DNA of 64,000 nt from JALOLG01 sp963776935 (GCA_963776935.1 CAVZOP010000002.1:310001-374000); one strand, 5' to 3'. Shown: positions 9,793 through 18,673, counted from the first letter of the stretch. Numbers and translations are program-made. Notes: generated from the sequence alone by a model not told the origin.

Positions 9793-10425
9793 GTGCGAGC
9801 GGTGATCAGCAGCTGGATCGACTCCAACTGGCTGCGGGTGGTCGCGTACGGCGTGGCGGCGGGGGCGTGCCTGCACGCCGGACTACGCGAGCGACGCCGG
9901 CGGTCGAGCGCTCCGAGCCGCGACATCTGGCCGACGTTCTGGTTCCTGACCGCCGCCTTGCTCGGCGTGATGGCGTTGGCACGGGCCGCCGACATCGGCG
10001 AACTGGTCTCGGAGTTCGGCCGGCGAACGGCACGCGACGAGGGCTGGTACGAGATCCGCCGGGAGTACCAGGCGGCCGCGGTCGCATCGGTCGGCGCGAT
10101 CTGGTTCGTGGCCGTCGTGCTCGCCGTGTGGCGCGTCCCGGAGCGACGTCGTCGATACCTGCCCGCGGCGCTCGTCGTGTTCACGCTGGTCTGCTTCGCC
10201 GGAATCCGCATCATCTCGCTGCACCAGGTCGACACGCTGCTGTACAACCGGCCGATTCGCGGTGTCCGGATCGTGGCGATCGTCGAGCTGACCGGAATCG
10301 CGCTGACGATCCTCGCCACGTACTGGTACCCATTCGCCCTGACCAACGAGCGCGATGACACCGGGTCGCGCGTGGTGCCGGCCGACCCCGACCTGGATCG
10401 ACGTCCGTCGAGCACGTCGACGTAG
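9793..10425 (+). CDS. Hypothetical four-helix membrane protein
   Basis: I do not recognise this family. The GTG at 9793 gives about 210 residues with four hydrophobic segments (starting near WLRVVAYGVAAGACL, FWFLTAALLGVMALA, VGAIWFVAVVLAVW and LVVFTLVCFAGIRI) plus a further one near the end, so four or five membrane passes. The frame is open upstream to 9709, so the start is uncertain. The stop codon lies in the loop of a perfect 15-bp hairpin shared with the convergent PAP2 gene. Confidence 0.6.
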   Translation: MRAVISSWIDSNWLRVVAYGVAAGACLHAGLRERRRRSSAPSRDIWPTFWFLTAALLGVMALARAADIGELVSEFGRRTARDEGWYEIRREYQAAAVASVGAIWFVAVVLAVWRVPERRRRYLPAALVVFTLVCFAGIRIISLHQVDTLLYNRPIRGVRIVAIVELTGIALTILATYWYPFALTNERDDTGSRVVPADPDLDRRPSSTST

Positions 10426-10440
10426 GACGTGCTCGACGGA
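10404..10440. terminator. Bidirectional hairpin terminator
   Basis: A perfect 15-bp stem (10404-10418 with 10426-10440) encloses a 7-nt loop between two convergent genes. There is no T-run on either side, as is common for actinobacterial terminators. Confidence 0.6.
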
Positions 10441-10449
10441 TCGCCGATG

Positions 10450-11436
10450 TCAGGTGGCGTGATCCACGAGGATTCGCTCGTCGCCGGCAAGCCGATCGCC
10501 GGCTACGAGGTGGTCTGGTTCTCGACGGCCCGCTCGGAGACACTCCGCTTCCAACTCGGCGAACCAGTCGTCGGCGGACAGGTCGAGGCGTGAGTCGTTC
10601 GAGGCGAGCGAGTTCGACCAGTTGTTGGGGATCGCCGGCGTCCACGACCGGTCGGGGACGCCGATGTCGGGGAGGGCGGCTGCGAGTTGACGCTCACGCC
10701 GGGTGCTGAGCAGGGCTGCGGCGGCGAGGACGAGCACTCCAGCGACGGCCGCGTCGAGCCAGTAGTGGTTCGCCGTGGCGACGATGGCCAGGAGCGTGAT
10801 TGCCGGATGCAGCATCGCCCACCAGCTGCGGCGGGTGCGCCGGATGCTCACGTACGCACCGGCGACGATGAACGCCCACCCGAAGTGCAGCGACGGCATC
10901 GCTGCGAACTGGTTGGCCACCGACTCTGAGGTGTCGGTGCTGTAGATGCGTGGGCCGAATCGCTGGAGTGTGTCGACGAAGCCGGCGTCCGGCAGCATCC
11001 GCGGCGGTGCCAGCGGGAACGCGACATGGATCGCCAGGGCGGCGACCGTCACGCTGACGAACGTGTTCCTGATCCGGTGGTACGCGTCGTGGTGACGGAA
11101 GAACACCCACAGCAGGAACGCGACGGTCAGGGGGAAGTGCACCATCACGTAGTAGCGGTTCAAGAATGCGACGAACGTGTGGCTGTGCATGACCACGTCC
11201 TGCACGGTGCGCTCCGAGAAGAAGTGGAGCGAGCGCTCGAAGTCGACCACGCGGTTGGCGTTGTCCATCGCCGCGTCGGTGTCGTTGCGGGTCAGGAACC
11301 GGATCTGACGGTAGATCGCGAACACCCCACCCATCATCACCAGCTCACCGACCAGCCGCCGGCCGAGGTGGCGGGGGCGCGACGTGTCGGAGCGTTCCAT
11401 GTGCTCGTATTCGTCGATCGTGAGCTGGCGGTTCAT
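10450..11436 (-). CDS. PAP2-superfamily membrane protein (inositolphosphotransferase-like)
   Basis: This is a polytopic protein of 328 residues. The ATG at 11436 is chosen because the extension upstream of it is low-complexity and unlike a protein. The PAP2 catalytic motifs are PSLHFGWAF and NHYWLDAAVAG, with the arginine-containing block FPLAPPRML before them; this arrangement matches the actinobacterial Aur1/Ipt1-like branch that transfers phosphoinositol or removes phosphate from lipids. The C-terminal 90 residues are soluble and acidic. Confidence 0.8.
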   Translation of the reverse strand: MNRQLTIDEYEHMERSDTSRPRHLGRRLVGELVMMGGVFAIYRQIRFLTRNDTDAAMDNANRVVDFERSLHFFSERTVQDVVMHSHTFVAFLNRYYVMVHFPLTVAFLLWVFFRHHDAYHRIRNTFVSVTVAALAIHVAFPLAPPRMLPDAGFVDTLQRFGPRIYSTDTSESVANQFAAMPSLHFGWAFIVAGAYVSIRRTRRSWWAMLHPAITLLAIVATANHYWLDAAVAGVLVLAAAALLSTRRERQLAAALPDIGVPDRSWTPAIPNNWSNSLASNDSRLDLSADDWFAELEAECLRAGRREPDHLVAGDRLAGDERILVDHAT

Positions 11437-11847
11437 CGTGTGCTCCGAGTGGGATCGGGCGCTTCCGTTCGGCGTCCGGTGTGGCGTCTTGTGGTTCCAC
11501 GATCTCCGAAGCCGCTGTCTTGGCACTGACAAGCCGCTGACATCACGATTTTCGGAGGGCGTGGAATTCGATTGCGTCGTGTTCTCCAAACCCTGAGTGG
11601 CGGGCGACGACGGTGATACGTCGTGGCGACCACGTGGGTTGTGTGACGTTTGACCCGTCCCGTCTGGCGAAGTCATCGCCGCGCCGAGCAGTCGGCCATC
11701 GGGAACGTCGAGCATTCGACCATCGTGAGCTTCGAGCCGGTGGAAGTCGTCGGCCGATGGTCGCTCGCGCGAGCACCCGCCGTACGTCTCCAGAGGTACT
11801 ACCGGGTCATCCTCACGATGGGTGGGCGAGGGAGCCCGAGCAGTCGG
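11437..11847. other. Gene-free stretch
   Basis: No convincing coding region was found in these 411 bases. The part at 11540-11660 is noticeably less GC-rich than its surroundings and probably carries the promoter of the PAP2 gene. No repeat or strong hairpin was recognised. Confidence 0.4.
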
Positions 11848-12240
11848 TCAGCCGTCGACGGTGGGCGGGTCGCCACGGTCGGCGAGCACGAGGCAGAACG
11901 GGTGACCAGCAGGATCGAGGTACACACGGAACGTTTGGCCAGGCTGCACCTCGGCCTTCCGAGCGCCAAGCGCGAGCACCTGCCGCTCGCCGACGTCGAG
12001 GTCGGCGACGTCGAAATCGAGGTGCAGCTGCTGCGGGTGTTCGTCACTCGGCCACACCGGTGGCACGTGGCCGGGCGCCTTCTGGAAGGCGATCGTCGCC
12101 CCGCCGTCGCTCGTCAGCTGCGCCCATTCGTCGTCGACGTGGCCGACCGTCCAGCCCGTGATCGCCGCGTAGAACTCGGCGAGGGCACCGTGGTCGGGAC
12201 AGTCGATGGCGACGAGGCTGAACGTGGCGATTCCGGGCAT
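11848..12240 (-). CDS. VOC-family (glyoxalase/bleomycin-resistance fold) protein
   Basis: This 130-residue protein shows one vicinal-oxygen-chelate unit pair: FSLVAIDCPDHGALAEFYAAITGW in the first half and HLDFDVADLDVGERQVLALGA followed by FRVYLDPAGHPFCLV in the second. The family covers lyases, dioxygenases and antibiotic-binding proteins, so the reaction is not predictable. Metal-ligand candidates are the histidine in LHLDFDV and the late acidic positions. It lies 70 nt downstream of the crotonase gene on the same strand. Confidence 0.8.
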   Translation of the reverse strand: MPGIATFSLVAIDCPDHGALAEFYAAITGWTVGHVDDEWAQLTSDGGATIAFQKAPGHVPPVWPSDEHPQQLHLDFDVADLDVGERQVLALGARKAEVQPGQTFRVYLDPAGHPFCLVLADRGDPPTVDG

Positions 12241-12310
12241 CCCACGAACCTAGATCTGATCGAGTCGGCCCACAGCACGCCGCGTCGGGGAACGTCTGCT
12301 CGCCGACTGC

Positions 12311-13096
12311 TCATCGACCGACGAAGTGCGGGTCACGCTTTTCGAGGAACGCCGCGACTCCTTCGCGATGGTCCTCGGTCCGGAACAGCTCGGCGAGGTT
12401 GGCGCTCACCCAGCGGCCGAGGTCGTCCCAGTCGGGGTCGAGGGCGCGTCGGAGGCCCTGCTTGAGCCGCTGGACGGCGAGCGGCGGGTTGGCGGCGATC
12501 GCGTCCGCCACCTCGAGCGCGGCCGCCATCAACTCTGAGTGGGGGACCACGCGGGAGACGAGTCGCACCCGGAGGGCCTCCTCGGCATCGATCAGCCGGC
12601 CGGTGAAGAGCAGGTCGGCGGCGATCTCGCGCCCGACGAGTTGCGCCAGGCGACCGATCCCGGCGACATCGCAACACAGGCCGCGCTTCACGAACAGCTC
12701 GCCGAAACGGGCGCGCTCGGATGCGATCCGGATGTCGGCCATCAACGCCAACTCCATCCCCCAGCCGACGGCCGCCCCGTTGACGGCCGCGACCACGGGC
12801 ACGTCCGTGGCGAGCAGGGCGGCCGCGGCGGGCGTGAGCCGCGGCTCGGCGGCGAGCCGCTCGGCAACTGCCGGTCCGGCCGCGACCATGATCTGCTTCA
12901 CGTCGTCACCCGAACAGAACGCCGGATCGGCGCCGGTGACGACGAGGCATCGGGCGGCCGTCGACTCGACCGCCCGGCGCAACTCGTCGTACGTGGTGTG
13001 GGTGAGCGCATTGCGCGCCTCTGGCCGGTTGAGCGTGATCACACCGACCTCGCCGCGCGTCTCGTACGTCAGCTCGGAGTACACCCCGCCGAGCAT
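12311..13096 (-). CDS. Enoyl-CoA hydratase/isomerase (crotonase) family
   Basis: This is a crotonase-fold enzyme of 261 residues acting on CoA thioesters. The oxyanion-hole segments are PAFCSGDDVKQIM and AAVGWGMELALMADIRIA, and the ARFGELFVKRGL motif follows. The first general-base glutamate of true hydratases is not clearly placed, so isomerase or hydrolase activity is possible. The start lies 11 nt from a large inverted repeat at 13107-13170 that would sit in its leader. Confidence 0.88.
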   Translation of the reverse strand: MLGGVYSELTYETRGEVGVITLNRPEARNALTHTTYDELRRAVESTAARCLVVTGADPAFCSGDDVKQIMVAAGPAVAERLAAEPRLTPAAAALLATDVPVVAAVNGAAVGWGMELALMADIRIASERARFGELFVKRGLCCDVAGIGRLAQLVGREIAADLLFTGRLIDAEEALRVRLVSRVVPHSELMAAALEVADAIAANPPLAVQRLKQGLRRALDPDWDDLGRWVSANLAELFRTEDHREGVAAFLEKRDPHFVGR

Positions 13097-13106
13097 GTCA
13101 CGACCA

Positions 13107-13170
13107 CCCCCCGAACTGTCTGCTTCAGATGGGGCCCTGGGCAGTCTGAGGCAGACAGTTCGGGTGGGGG
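13107..13170. repeat. Large inverted repeat in a divergent promoter region
   Basis: The arm at 13107-13129 pairs with 13145-13170 over about 23 bases with two mismatches, leaving a loop of about 15 nt. The core is CGAACTGTCTGC against GCAGACAGTTCG. It lies between the divergent genes at 13096 and 13250. It may be a hairpin in the crotonase leader, a dimeric operator or a dispersed repeat. Confidence 0.6.
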
Positions 13171-13249
13171 TGCGGGGATCGTATATTGACTGAGCGCTCG
13201 CAGCGCAGTTGCGCTAACCGCGGATGGACACGATCTGCTCGACACCGTC

Positions 13250-13549
13250 ATGTCCGACGCCGGGCGCGACCTTCCAGCACATCAGCGAGCGGCGCTGGCG
13301 TTCACCGAGGCGTTCCTGATCGATCCCGCCGCCCTTTCAGCGACGGCGCGTGACGACCTGGTACGTCATTTCGACCCGCCCCAGATCGTGGAGATCGTGT
13401 TCAAGCTGATGACGTACACCGTGAACAAGTCGATCACCGCGCTGGGGTTCGATCGGGCGATCGACGAACACCGCTTGGCGTTGTTCCACTATGACGCCGC
13501 TGGTGCGCAGATCGTCGACGCGCAGATCATGGAGGCGCCCGACGATTGA
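13250..13549 (+). CDS. Carboxymuconolactone-decarboxylase-like short protein (C-terminal part only)
   Basis: These 99 residues resemble the C-terminal half of AhpD/CMD-like proteins (HQRAALAFTEAFLIDPAALS, then FDPPQIVEIVFKLMTYTVNKSITALGFD). The usual N-terminal half with the CxxC or EHxH redox/active site is missing; the frame closes at a stop at 13187-13189. It is either a short family member or a remnant. It converges on the EthD gene at 13585. Confidence 0.55.
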   Translation: MSDAGRDLPAHQRAALAFTEAFLIDPAALSATARDDLVRHFDPPQIVEIVFKLMTYTVNKSITALGFDRAIDEHRLALFHYDAAGAQIVDAQIMEAPDD

Positions 13550-13584
13550 CGCGACCCGTCACGTCTCGGTCGCCCTCGCTGCGA

Positions 13585-13974
13585 TCAGGAGGCCGGGATG
13601 TCGCCTGCGGTCGTGTAGACGCGACCGTCGGACAGGCCCTCCCAGCGCATCACGTGCTCGCGGACGAAGCCGCCGTAGAGCTTGGTCATCTCGAAGCCGA
13701 CCTCGCCGTCGGCTTCGAGCTCGGCCCACTCCGGGCTGGCCATCGCCGCCTCGTACGCCTCCTGGTTGTCGAACCAGCACTCGACCATGCCCTGGAACGG
13801 CATCCCACCCTCGGCCCGGTCGGCGTCGAGCGGTTCGAGGAAGTGGTTCTGGACATAGCGCTTGATGCCGGGGACGCGCAGGGCGATCGCACCGTGGTCG
13901 GTGCGCCACCATCGGCTCACCTCTTCGCGGTCCTTGTCGGCCCTGAACGTCAGGATCCACACGGTCTTGATCAT
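13585..13974 (-). CDS. EthD-domain protein
   Basis: This is a single EthD-type alpha/beta-barrel domain of 129 residues, with RTDHGAIALRVPGIKRYVQNHFLEP as the family signature and a C-terminal GFEMTKLYGG block. The ATG at 13974 is the only sensible start. It is divergent from the importer operon, and the palindrome at 14010-14023 sits 36 nt before its ATG, so it likely answers to the same regulator. Confidence 0.82.
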   Translation of the reverse strand: MIKTVWILTFRADKDREEVSRWWRTDHGAIALRVPGIKRYVQNHFLEPLDADRAEGGMPFQGMVECWFDNQEAYEAAMASPEWAELEADGEVGFEMTKLYGGFVREHVMRWEGLSDGRVYTTAGDIPAS

Positions 13975-14009
13975 GTCGGCTGTTGCCCCTCGCTCCCGCC
14001 GCAGTGACG

Positions 14010-14023
14010 GATGATATACGATC
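14010..14023. promoter_or_regulatory. GntR-type operator, site 2
   Basis: GATGATATACGATC matches the window consensus at 13 of 14 positions. It lies 36 nt upstream of the EthD start at 13974. Confidence 0.65.
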
Positions 14024-14081
14024 TGACCCGCCGCTCGACCGCACAACTCGACCGGGCGCTGCGCCGCGATCGGGTCGCACG

Positions 14082-14095
14082 CATCATATATGATC
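14082..14095. promoter_or_regulatory. GntR-type operator, site 3
   Basis: CATCATATATGATC lies midway between the divergent EthD and importer genes. Its inner twelve bases are a perfect palindrome. With sites 2 and 4 it makes a triple operator region, which could allow looping between dimers. Confidence 0.6.
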
Positions 14096-14163
14096 GGTGA
14101 GAGCCGGAGGACAGGGCCTCGGTTTCGAGGCCGTCGAACCGCCTCGCTGGGGCGCCGCCCACC

Positions 14164-14194
14164 TTGACACTCCGGCGACAAATCATATACGATT
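14164..14194 (+). promoter_or_regulatory. Importer operon promoter with GntR-type operator, site 4
   Basis: TTGACA at 14164-14169 and TATACG at 14186-14191 are 16 nt apart. The palindrome AATCATATACGATT at 14181-14194 covers the -10 element in the same register as site 1. The first gene starts at 14248. Confidence 0.65.
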
Positions 14195-14247
14195 CGTGGG
14201 CACGCCGATGGCCGCAACGCTGTCGGAGCCAGTATTCGGGTGCGACC

Positions 14248-15418
14248 GTGAGCCAGGGGGGGTTCGAGTTGTCCGACGAAAACGTCGGCGTTTCGGGTGC
14301 CGGCAGAATTGCCAGGACCGCCCGCCGCCTCGGTTTCGGGAACGTCATGAGCAGCCTGCTGTTCAGCTCCCGTTTCGTCACCATCTGGATCGCCGGCGCC
14401 GTGCTCCTGGTCGTCTGCCAGATCGTCGCGCCCGGCGACCTTGTCGTCGTCGTCGTGGGCCATCCTGTTGCCGATCGGCAGCATCGTCGCCGTCGTCGCC
14501 CTCGGGCAGATGCTCGTGATCATGATGGGCGGGATCGACCTGTCGATGGCCGGCGCGATCTCGCTGCTCGCCAACGTGCTGGTGGGTACAGCGGGCGGCT
14601 CCGACGATCGGCTCGCGTACGCGATCTTCATCGTGTTCGTGTGGGCAATTGTCATCGGCCTCGTCAACGGTCTGCTCGTCGCGATCTTGGATCTGAACCC
14701 GCTCATCGTCACGCTCTCGACGGGCCTGATCCTGCTCGGCATCACGGCGGAGTACCGGCTCGGCACTGCGAACGAATCGCAGGTTCCCAATGCTTTGTCG
14801 GAGTTCATGATCGACCGGTTCGCCGGCATCAGCAAGACGTTCTGGCTCGTGCTCGTGATGACGTTGCTGCTCGCGCTGATCCTGCGCTCGACGGCGGTCG
14901 GCCGACGCTTCCAGGCGGCCGGCGCCAACCGCCGGGCGGCATGGATGGCAGGCATCCGGGTGCGCCTCTACGTCATCTTCGCCTACATCTTCGCCGCCCT
15001 GTGCGCCGGCCTGGCGGGCATCCTCGTGGGTGGGATCGTCAACAGCCCAGGTGTCGATCCCGGTGCGGCGTACCTGCTCGGACCCGTCGCCGCGGTCGTT
15101 CTCGGTGGTGCCGCGCTGTCGGGTGGACTCGCCAGCGCCACCTCGACGTGGGCCGCCGCGTTCTTCGTCACCATCCTCAACCAGATGCTCCGTGTGCTCG
15201 GCCTCGCGAACTGGTCGCAGTACGTCGTGTTCGGGCTGGCGATCATCCTCGGCATGGTCATCTCCGGCGACCGCATCGCCGACATCGTCGGCCGCCTCCT
15301 CCTCCGGCCCGGCATCCGCAACCTGATGAATGACGACGATGAACCGCCGGGCGAACGCGCCCGAGCCGAACCCACCGCCGACCGGGTCCCGGTCGGCATG
15401 TCGCAGCCCGCCGAGTAG
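14248..15418 (+). pseudogene. Ribose-type ABC transporter permease 1, frameshifted
   Basis: This is a BPD_transp_2 (RbsC/AraH-like) permease. The N-terminal frame carries a first membrane helix (FVTIWIAGAVLLVVCQIVAPG). An extra base near 14437 shifts the frame, and the rest continues as LSSSSWAILLPIGSIVAVVALGQ, then the family motif MMGGIDLSMAG and the late VVLGGAALSGG. GTG at 14248 is preferred because earlier starts would overlap the operator. It begins an operon of seven genes (permease, binding protein, ATPase, permease, SnoaL, SMP-30, SnoaL). An intact permease is needed for function, so the shift may be a read error. Confidence 0.78.
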
Positions 15419-15522
15419 GGGTCAACCCGAACATCGCCCCCGACCTCGTTGGCAGGGGCCGAATCGAACACCGCAGCATCACGAAGGCCAATCACCACGA
15501 ACGCCTACCAAGGGGAGAACAC

Positions 15523-16923
15523 GTGACACGACACCACCGATCCAAGATGAGGAGACTGCCGGTCGCGATCGCCGTGCTCTCTACCTTTGCGTTCGTCGCC
15601 GCGGCCTGCGGCGACGACGACGATGCGGCCTCCGACACCGCGGCCGACGAGCCGGTTGGGACGGATGCGCCCGCCGCGACCGATGCGCCCGCCGCGACCG
15701 ATGCGCCCGCTGCGACGGATGCGCCGGCTGCGACGGATGCGCCCGCCGCGACGGATGCGCCAGCCGAGGGCGAGAACCCGTTCGGTGGCACCCTCGCCGA
15801 AGGGGAGTACAACGAGAGCTACCTCCCTGACGAGGACATCTTGGCCCTCGGCCTCGGTGGCGCCGGGTCATTGCCAGAAGAGGAGCGGGCGCGGAACGTC
15901 GCGCTCGCCACGATCGCCCGCGCGTCGATCCCGGTCGACGAGGATCTCGCCCTCAAGTGCTGGGAAGAGAACGGGTGCGACACCGGCACCGGCGGCGAGC
16001 TCAAGGTCGGCTTGGCCGACGGCTTCGGCGGCAACATCGCCCGCCAGATCTTCAAGATGGAGTTCATCCTCCAGGCGCTGACCTATCCGGAGATCGGCGA
16101 GATCGGTTACACCGACGCCAACCTCGACACCCAGAAGGCGATCTCCGACGTTCGGGCCTTCGCCGCTCAGGGCTACGACGTGATCCTCAGCTTCCCCGAC
16201 GCCGGCGAGGCGTTGGTCCCCGCCTACCGGGCGGCGACCGAGGAAGGCGCCCAGGTGGTGACATGGTCGTCCGGCAAGGTCGGCGAACCCGGCGTCGACT
16301 ACTTGTCCTACAGCGGCAGCGACCTGTGCGCCCTCGGGAACGCCTGGGGTGAGAAGTTCAACGAGTTGCTGCCCGACGGCGGCCAGATCGCGATGATCCT
16401 CGGCGCCCCGGGCAACCCGATCGATCCGGTGCAGGAGGAGTGCACACTCGAGACGTTGAACGACAACATCGAACTGGTCGCCAAGGCCGGCACGGCGTGG
16501 AGTCGCCAGGCCTACCTCGAGGCGACGTCGGGCATCCTCGCCGAGCACGACGACATCGACGGGTGGATCGGACCCTACGGTGATGCGTTCGTCGGCACGA
16601 TGCGGGCGTACGAAGCAGCCAACCTGCCGATGGACGGGCTGGTCACGATGCACCAGTCCGACGACAACCCATTCCTCTGCGCGTGGAAGGACGCGGGTGG
16701 CGTCATGGATTCGTTCACCTACGTGAGCCTTCTGCTCGAGGGTCGCGCCGGCATGACCGCGGCGATGATGAAGATCGCCGGCTACGACGTGCCGCCGCAG
16801 ATCATCTTCGGTGTGCAGCTCAAGGAGGTCAACGACGAATCCTGCCGTACCGACATCCCACCCGACGGCGCTCCGTCGAGCCTCGTGCCGTCCGAGCTGC
16901 AGTCGAGGATGTTCCCCGAGTAG
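15523..16923 (+). CDS. Sugar-type ABC transporter substrate-binding lipoprotein
   Basis: This is a 466-residue paralogue of the lipoprotein at 225. GTG at 15523 is supported by AAGGGGAG six nt upstream; the lipobox is V-A-A-A-C with Cys29. A run of six near-perfect ATDAPA repeats forms the wall-spanning linker, followed by the shared block ENPFGGTLAEGEYNESYLPD and the type I binding fold. The six shared cysteines are present (KCWEENGC, SDLC, EEC, FLCAWK, SCRTD). It lies between the first permease and the ATPase; two hairpins after its stop would allow higher expression than the downstream genes. Confidence 0.92.
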   Translation: MTRHHRSKMRRLPVAIAVLSTFAFVAAACGDDDDAASDTAADEPVGTDAPAATDAPAATDAPAATDAPAATDAPAATDAPAEGENPFGGTLAEGEYNESYLPDEDILALGLGGAGSLPEEERARNVALATIARASIPVDEDLALKCWEENGCDTGTGGELKVGLADGFGGNIARQIFKMEFILQALTYPEIGEIGYTDANLDTQKAISDVRAFAAQGYDVILSFPDAGEALVPAYRAATEEGAQVVTWSSGKVGEPGVDYLSYSGSDLCALGNAWGEKFNELLPDGGQIAMILGAPGNPIDPVQEECTLETLNDNIELVAKAGTAWSRQAYLEATSGILAEHDDIDGWIGPYGDAFVGTMRAYEAANLPMDGLVTMHQSDDNPFLCAWKDAGGVMDSFTYVSLLLEGRAGMTAAMMKIAGYDVPPQIIFGVQLKEVNDESCRTDIPPDGAPSSLVPSELQSRMFPE

Positions 16924-16931
16924 CACGACCG

Positions 16932-17014
16932 TCGGTCGGCCGGATGAGCCGGCCGATCGACAACCGAAGGAGTGGTCGATCGCCCTCGGACCCGTCCCGA
17001 CGGGCCCGAGGGCG
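16932..17014 (+). terminator. Two consecutive hairpins inside the operon (attenuator)
   Basis: The first hairpin has a 12-bp stem with one mismatch (16932-16943 with 16949-16960) and a 5-nt loop. The second has a 9-bp outer stem (16981-16989 with 17006-17014) and a 4-bp inner stem. They follow the binding-protein stop directly. Partial termination or 3-prime-end stabilisation is a known way to make more binding protein than ATPase. Confidence 0.55.
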
Positions 17015-17146
17015 CCGACCTGAGTGCGGAAGAATCAGAGCAGTCATCCCGGGGAGATCAGACCGGAGATCAGACATGGAGATCAGAGGGGACCGGACTT
17101 GACGTTGGTGGGCCTGCAGGGCGACCGCGAGGACTCGGACGAGAGC

Positions 17147-18673
17147 ATGGAGACAGCTGTGTCGTCGACCGGTGCGCCGACGGTCCTGTCACTCCGCGGG
17201 GTCTCCAAGCGGTACGGGCCGGTCCACGCCAACAACGATGTCTCGCTCGACATCCTTGCCGGCGAGATCCACGCCGTGCTCGGTGAGAACGGTTCCGGCA
17301 AGTCGACGTTGCTGGGCATCGCCAGCGGCACGGTGGTGCCGGACGAAGGTGTCGTCGAGATCGCCGGTCAGCAGCTGACCACGGCGTCGGCCAAGGCCGC
17401 GATGGAGCTCGGTCTCGGCATGGCCTACCAGACGATGACCGAGGTCATCGGCCTCAGCGTCGCCGAGAACCTGTTCCTCGCCGCTCCGCCATCCGAGCGG
17501 CCGAAGTACGGCCGGATGGAGCCGTGGGCCGCCGAGCGGCTGCGGGAGGCCGAGCTCGACATCGCCGCCTCGGCGCCGACGGCGAGCCTGTCGCTCGCTG
17601 AGCGTCAGATGCTCGAAGTGGTCCAGGCACTGTTGTCGAAGCCCAAGGTGCTGCTGCTCGACGAACCGACGACTGCCCTCGGGCACGGAGATGTCGAGCG
17701 GTTGCACGCGCTGATCCGCAACCTCGCCGCCCAAGGCATCGGCATCGCCTACGTGAGCCACCGCCTCCCCGAGGTGCTCAGCGTCGCCCACCGGGTGACG
17801 GTGTTGCGCGATGGTGTCGGCCAGGGCACGTTCGACGCCGCCCAGGTGTCGGAGGCCGACGTGGTGGCACTGATGATCGGGCGACCGCTCGAGATGGTCT
17901 TCCCGGCACCTGTCGGTGAGGCCAGCAACGAGACCTTGTTCGAGATCATCCGACTCCGCGGCCGGCGCTTCGGACCGGTCGATCTCACGTTGACACGCGG
18001 CGAGATCGTGGGGATCGCCGGCGCCGAGGGCAACGGGCAGGTGCAGCTCCTGCGTGCCCTGGCGGGAGTCGAACCGTCGAACGGCACCGTCAAGTGCTCC
18101 GCCAAGCCGGTCGACCTGCGCAGCCCGCCCGGACCGCTGCGATCGGGAATCGTGCTGTTGAGCTCGAACCGCAAGGAGGAGTCGATCTTCACCGCCCTCG
18201 GTGTCCGCGCCAACGCCACACTCCAGGTGCTGAAACGCTACGGACGGTTCGGACTCGTACGCCGCAGCCGTGAGCGCCCGCCCGTCAACGAACTCGTCGC
18301 TCGGCTGCGGCTCAAGTCCGCTTCGATCGAGCAGCCCGCCCAGTATCTCTCGGGCGGCAACCAGCAGAAGGTTGCCCTGATGCGGCCGTTCCTGAAGGGC
18401 GACGTCAACGTGATCCTCGCCGACGAGCCGACGCAAGGCGTCGACGTGGGCGCCCGGCTCGACATCTACGAGGCGCTGCGCGCCAAGGCGGAAGAAGGCA
18501 CGGCGGTGCTCGTCAAGTCGAGCGACCCGATCGAGCTGTCCGGTCTCTGCGACCGAGTCGTCGTCATGTCGCGGGGCCGGATCGTCGACGAGATCCCGAA
18601 GTCCGAGCTCGGTGAGCGCCGGATCATCTCGGCGATCGTCGGCCACGCATCAGCGCACGGGAGCGACGAGTGA
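17147..18673 (+). CDS. Ribose-type ABC transporter ATPase with two ABC domains
   Basis: This is an RbsA/MglA-like duplicated ATPase of about 508 residues. The first domain has Walker A GENGSGKSTLLG, the family-typical degenerate signature SLAERQ and Walker B VLLLDEPTTALG. The second has the degenerate P-loop GAEGNGQVQLL, the good signature LSGGNQQKVALM and Walker B VILADEPTQGVD. ATG at 17147 is chosen over earlier GTG or TTG starts because homology begins soon after it. The stop overlaps the next start (GTGA), coupling it to the second permease. Confidence 0.92.
   Translation: METAVSSTGAPTVLSLRGVSKRYGPVHANNDVSLDILAGEIHAVLGENGSGKSTLLGIASGTVVPDEGVVEIAGQQLTTASAKAAMELGLGMAYQTMTEVIGLSVAENLFLAAPPSERPKYGRMEPWAAERLREAELDIAASAPTASLSLAERQMLEVVQALLSKPKVLLLDEPTTALGHGDVERLHALIRNLAAQGIGIAYVSHRLPEVLSVAHRVTVLRDGVGQGTFDAAQVSEADVVALMIGRPLEMVFPAPVGEASNETLFEIIRLRGRRFGPVDLTLTRGEIVGIAGAEGNGQVQLLRALAGVEPSNGTVKCSAKPVDLRSPPGPLRSGIVLLSSNRKEESIFTALGVRANATLQVLKRYGRFGLVRRSRERPPVNELVARLRLKSASIEQPAQYLSGGNQQKVALMRPFLKGDVNVILADEPTQGVDVGARLDIYEALRAKAEEGTAVLVKSSDPIELSGLCDRVVVMSRGRIVDEIPKSELGERRIISAIVGHASAHGSDE

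Noticed and set aside
12326..13193. Open frames opposite the crotonase gene
   Set aside because: They lack domain motifs and disagree with the strong crotonase motifs on the minus strand.
13250..13549. N-terminal half of the carboxymuconolactone-decarboxylase-like gene hidden in another frame upstream
   Set aside because: The frame closes at 13187-13189 and the upstream region is occupied by the inverted repeat and the divergent crotonase gene.
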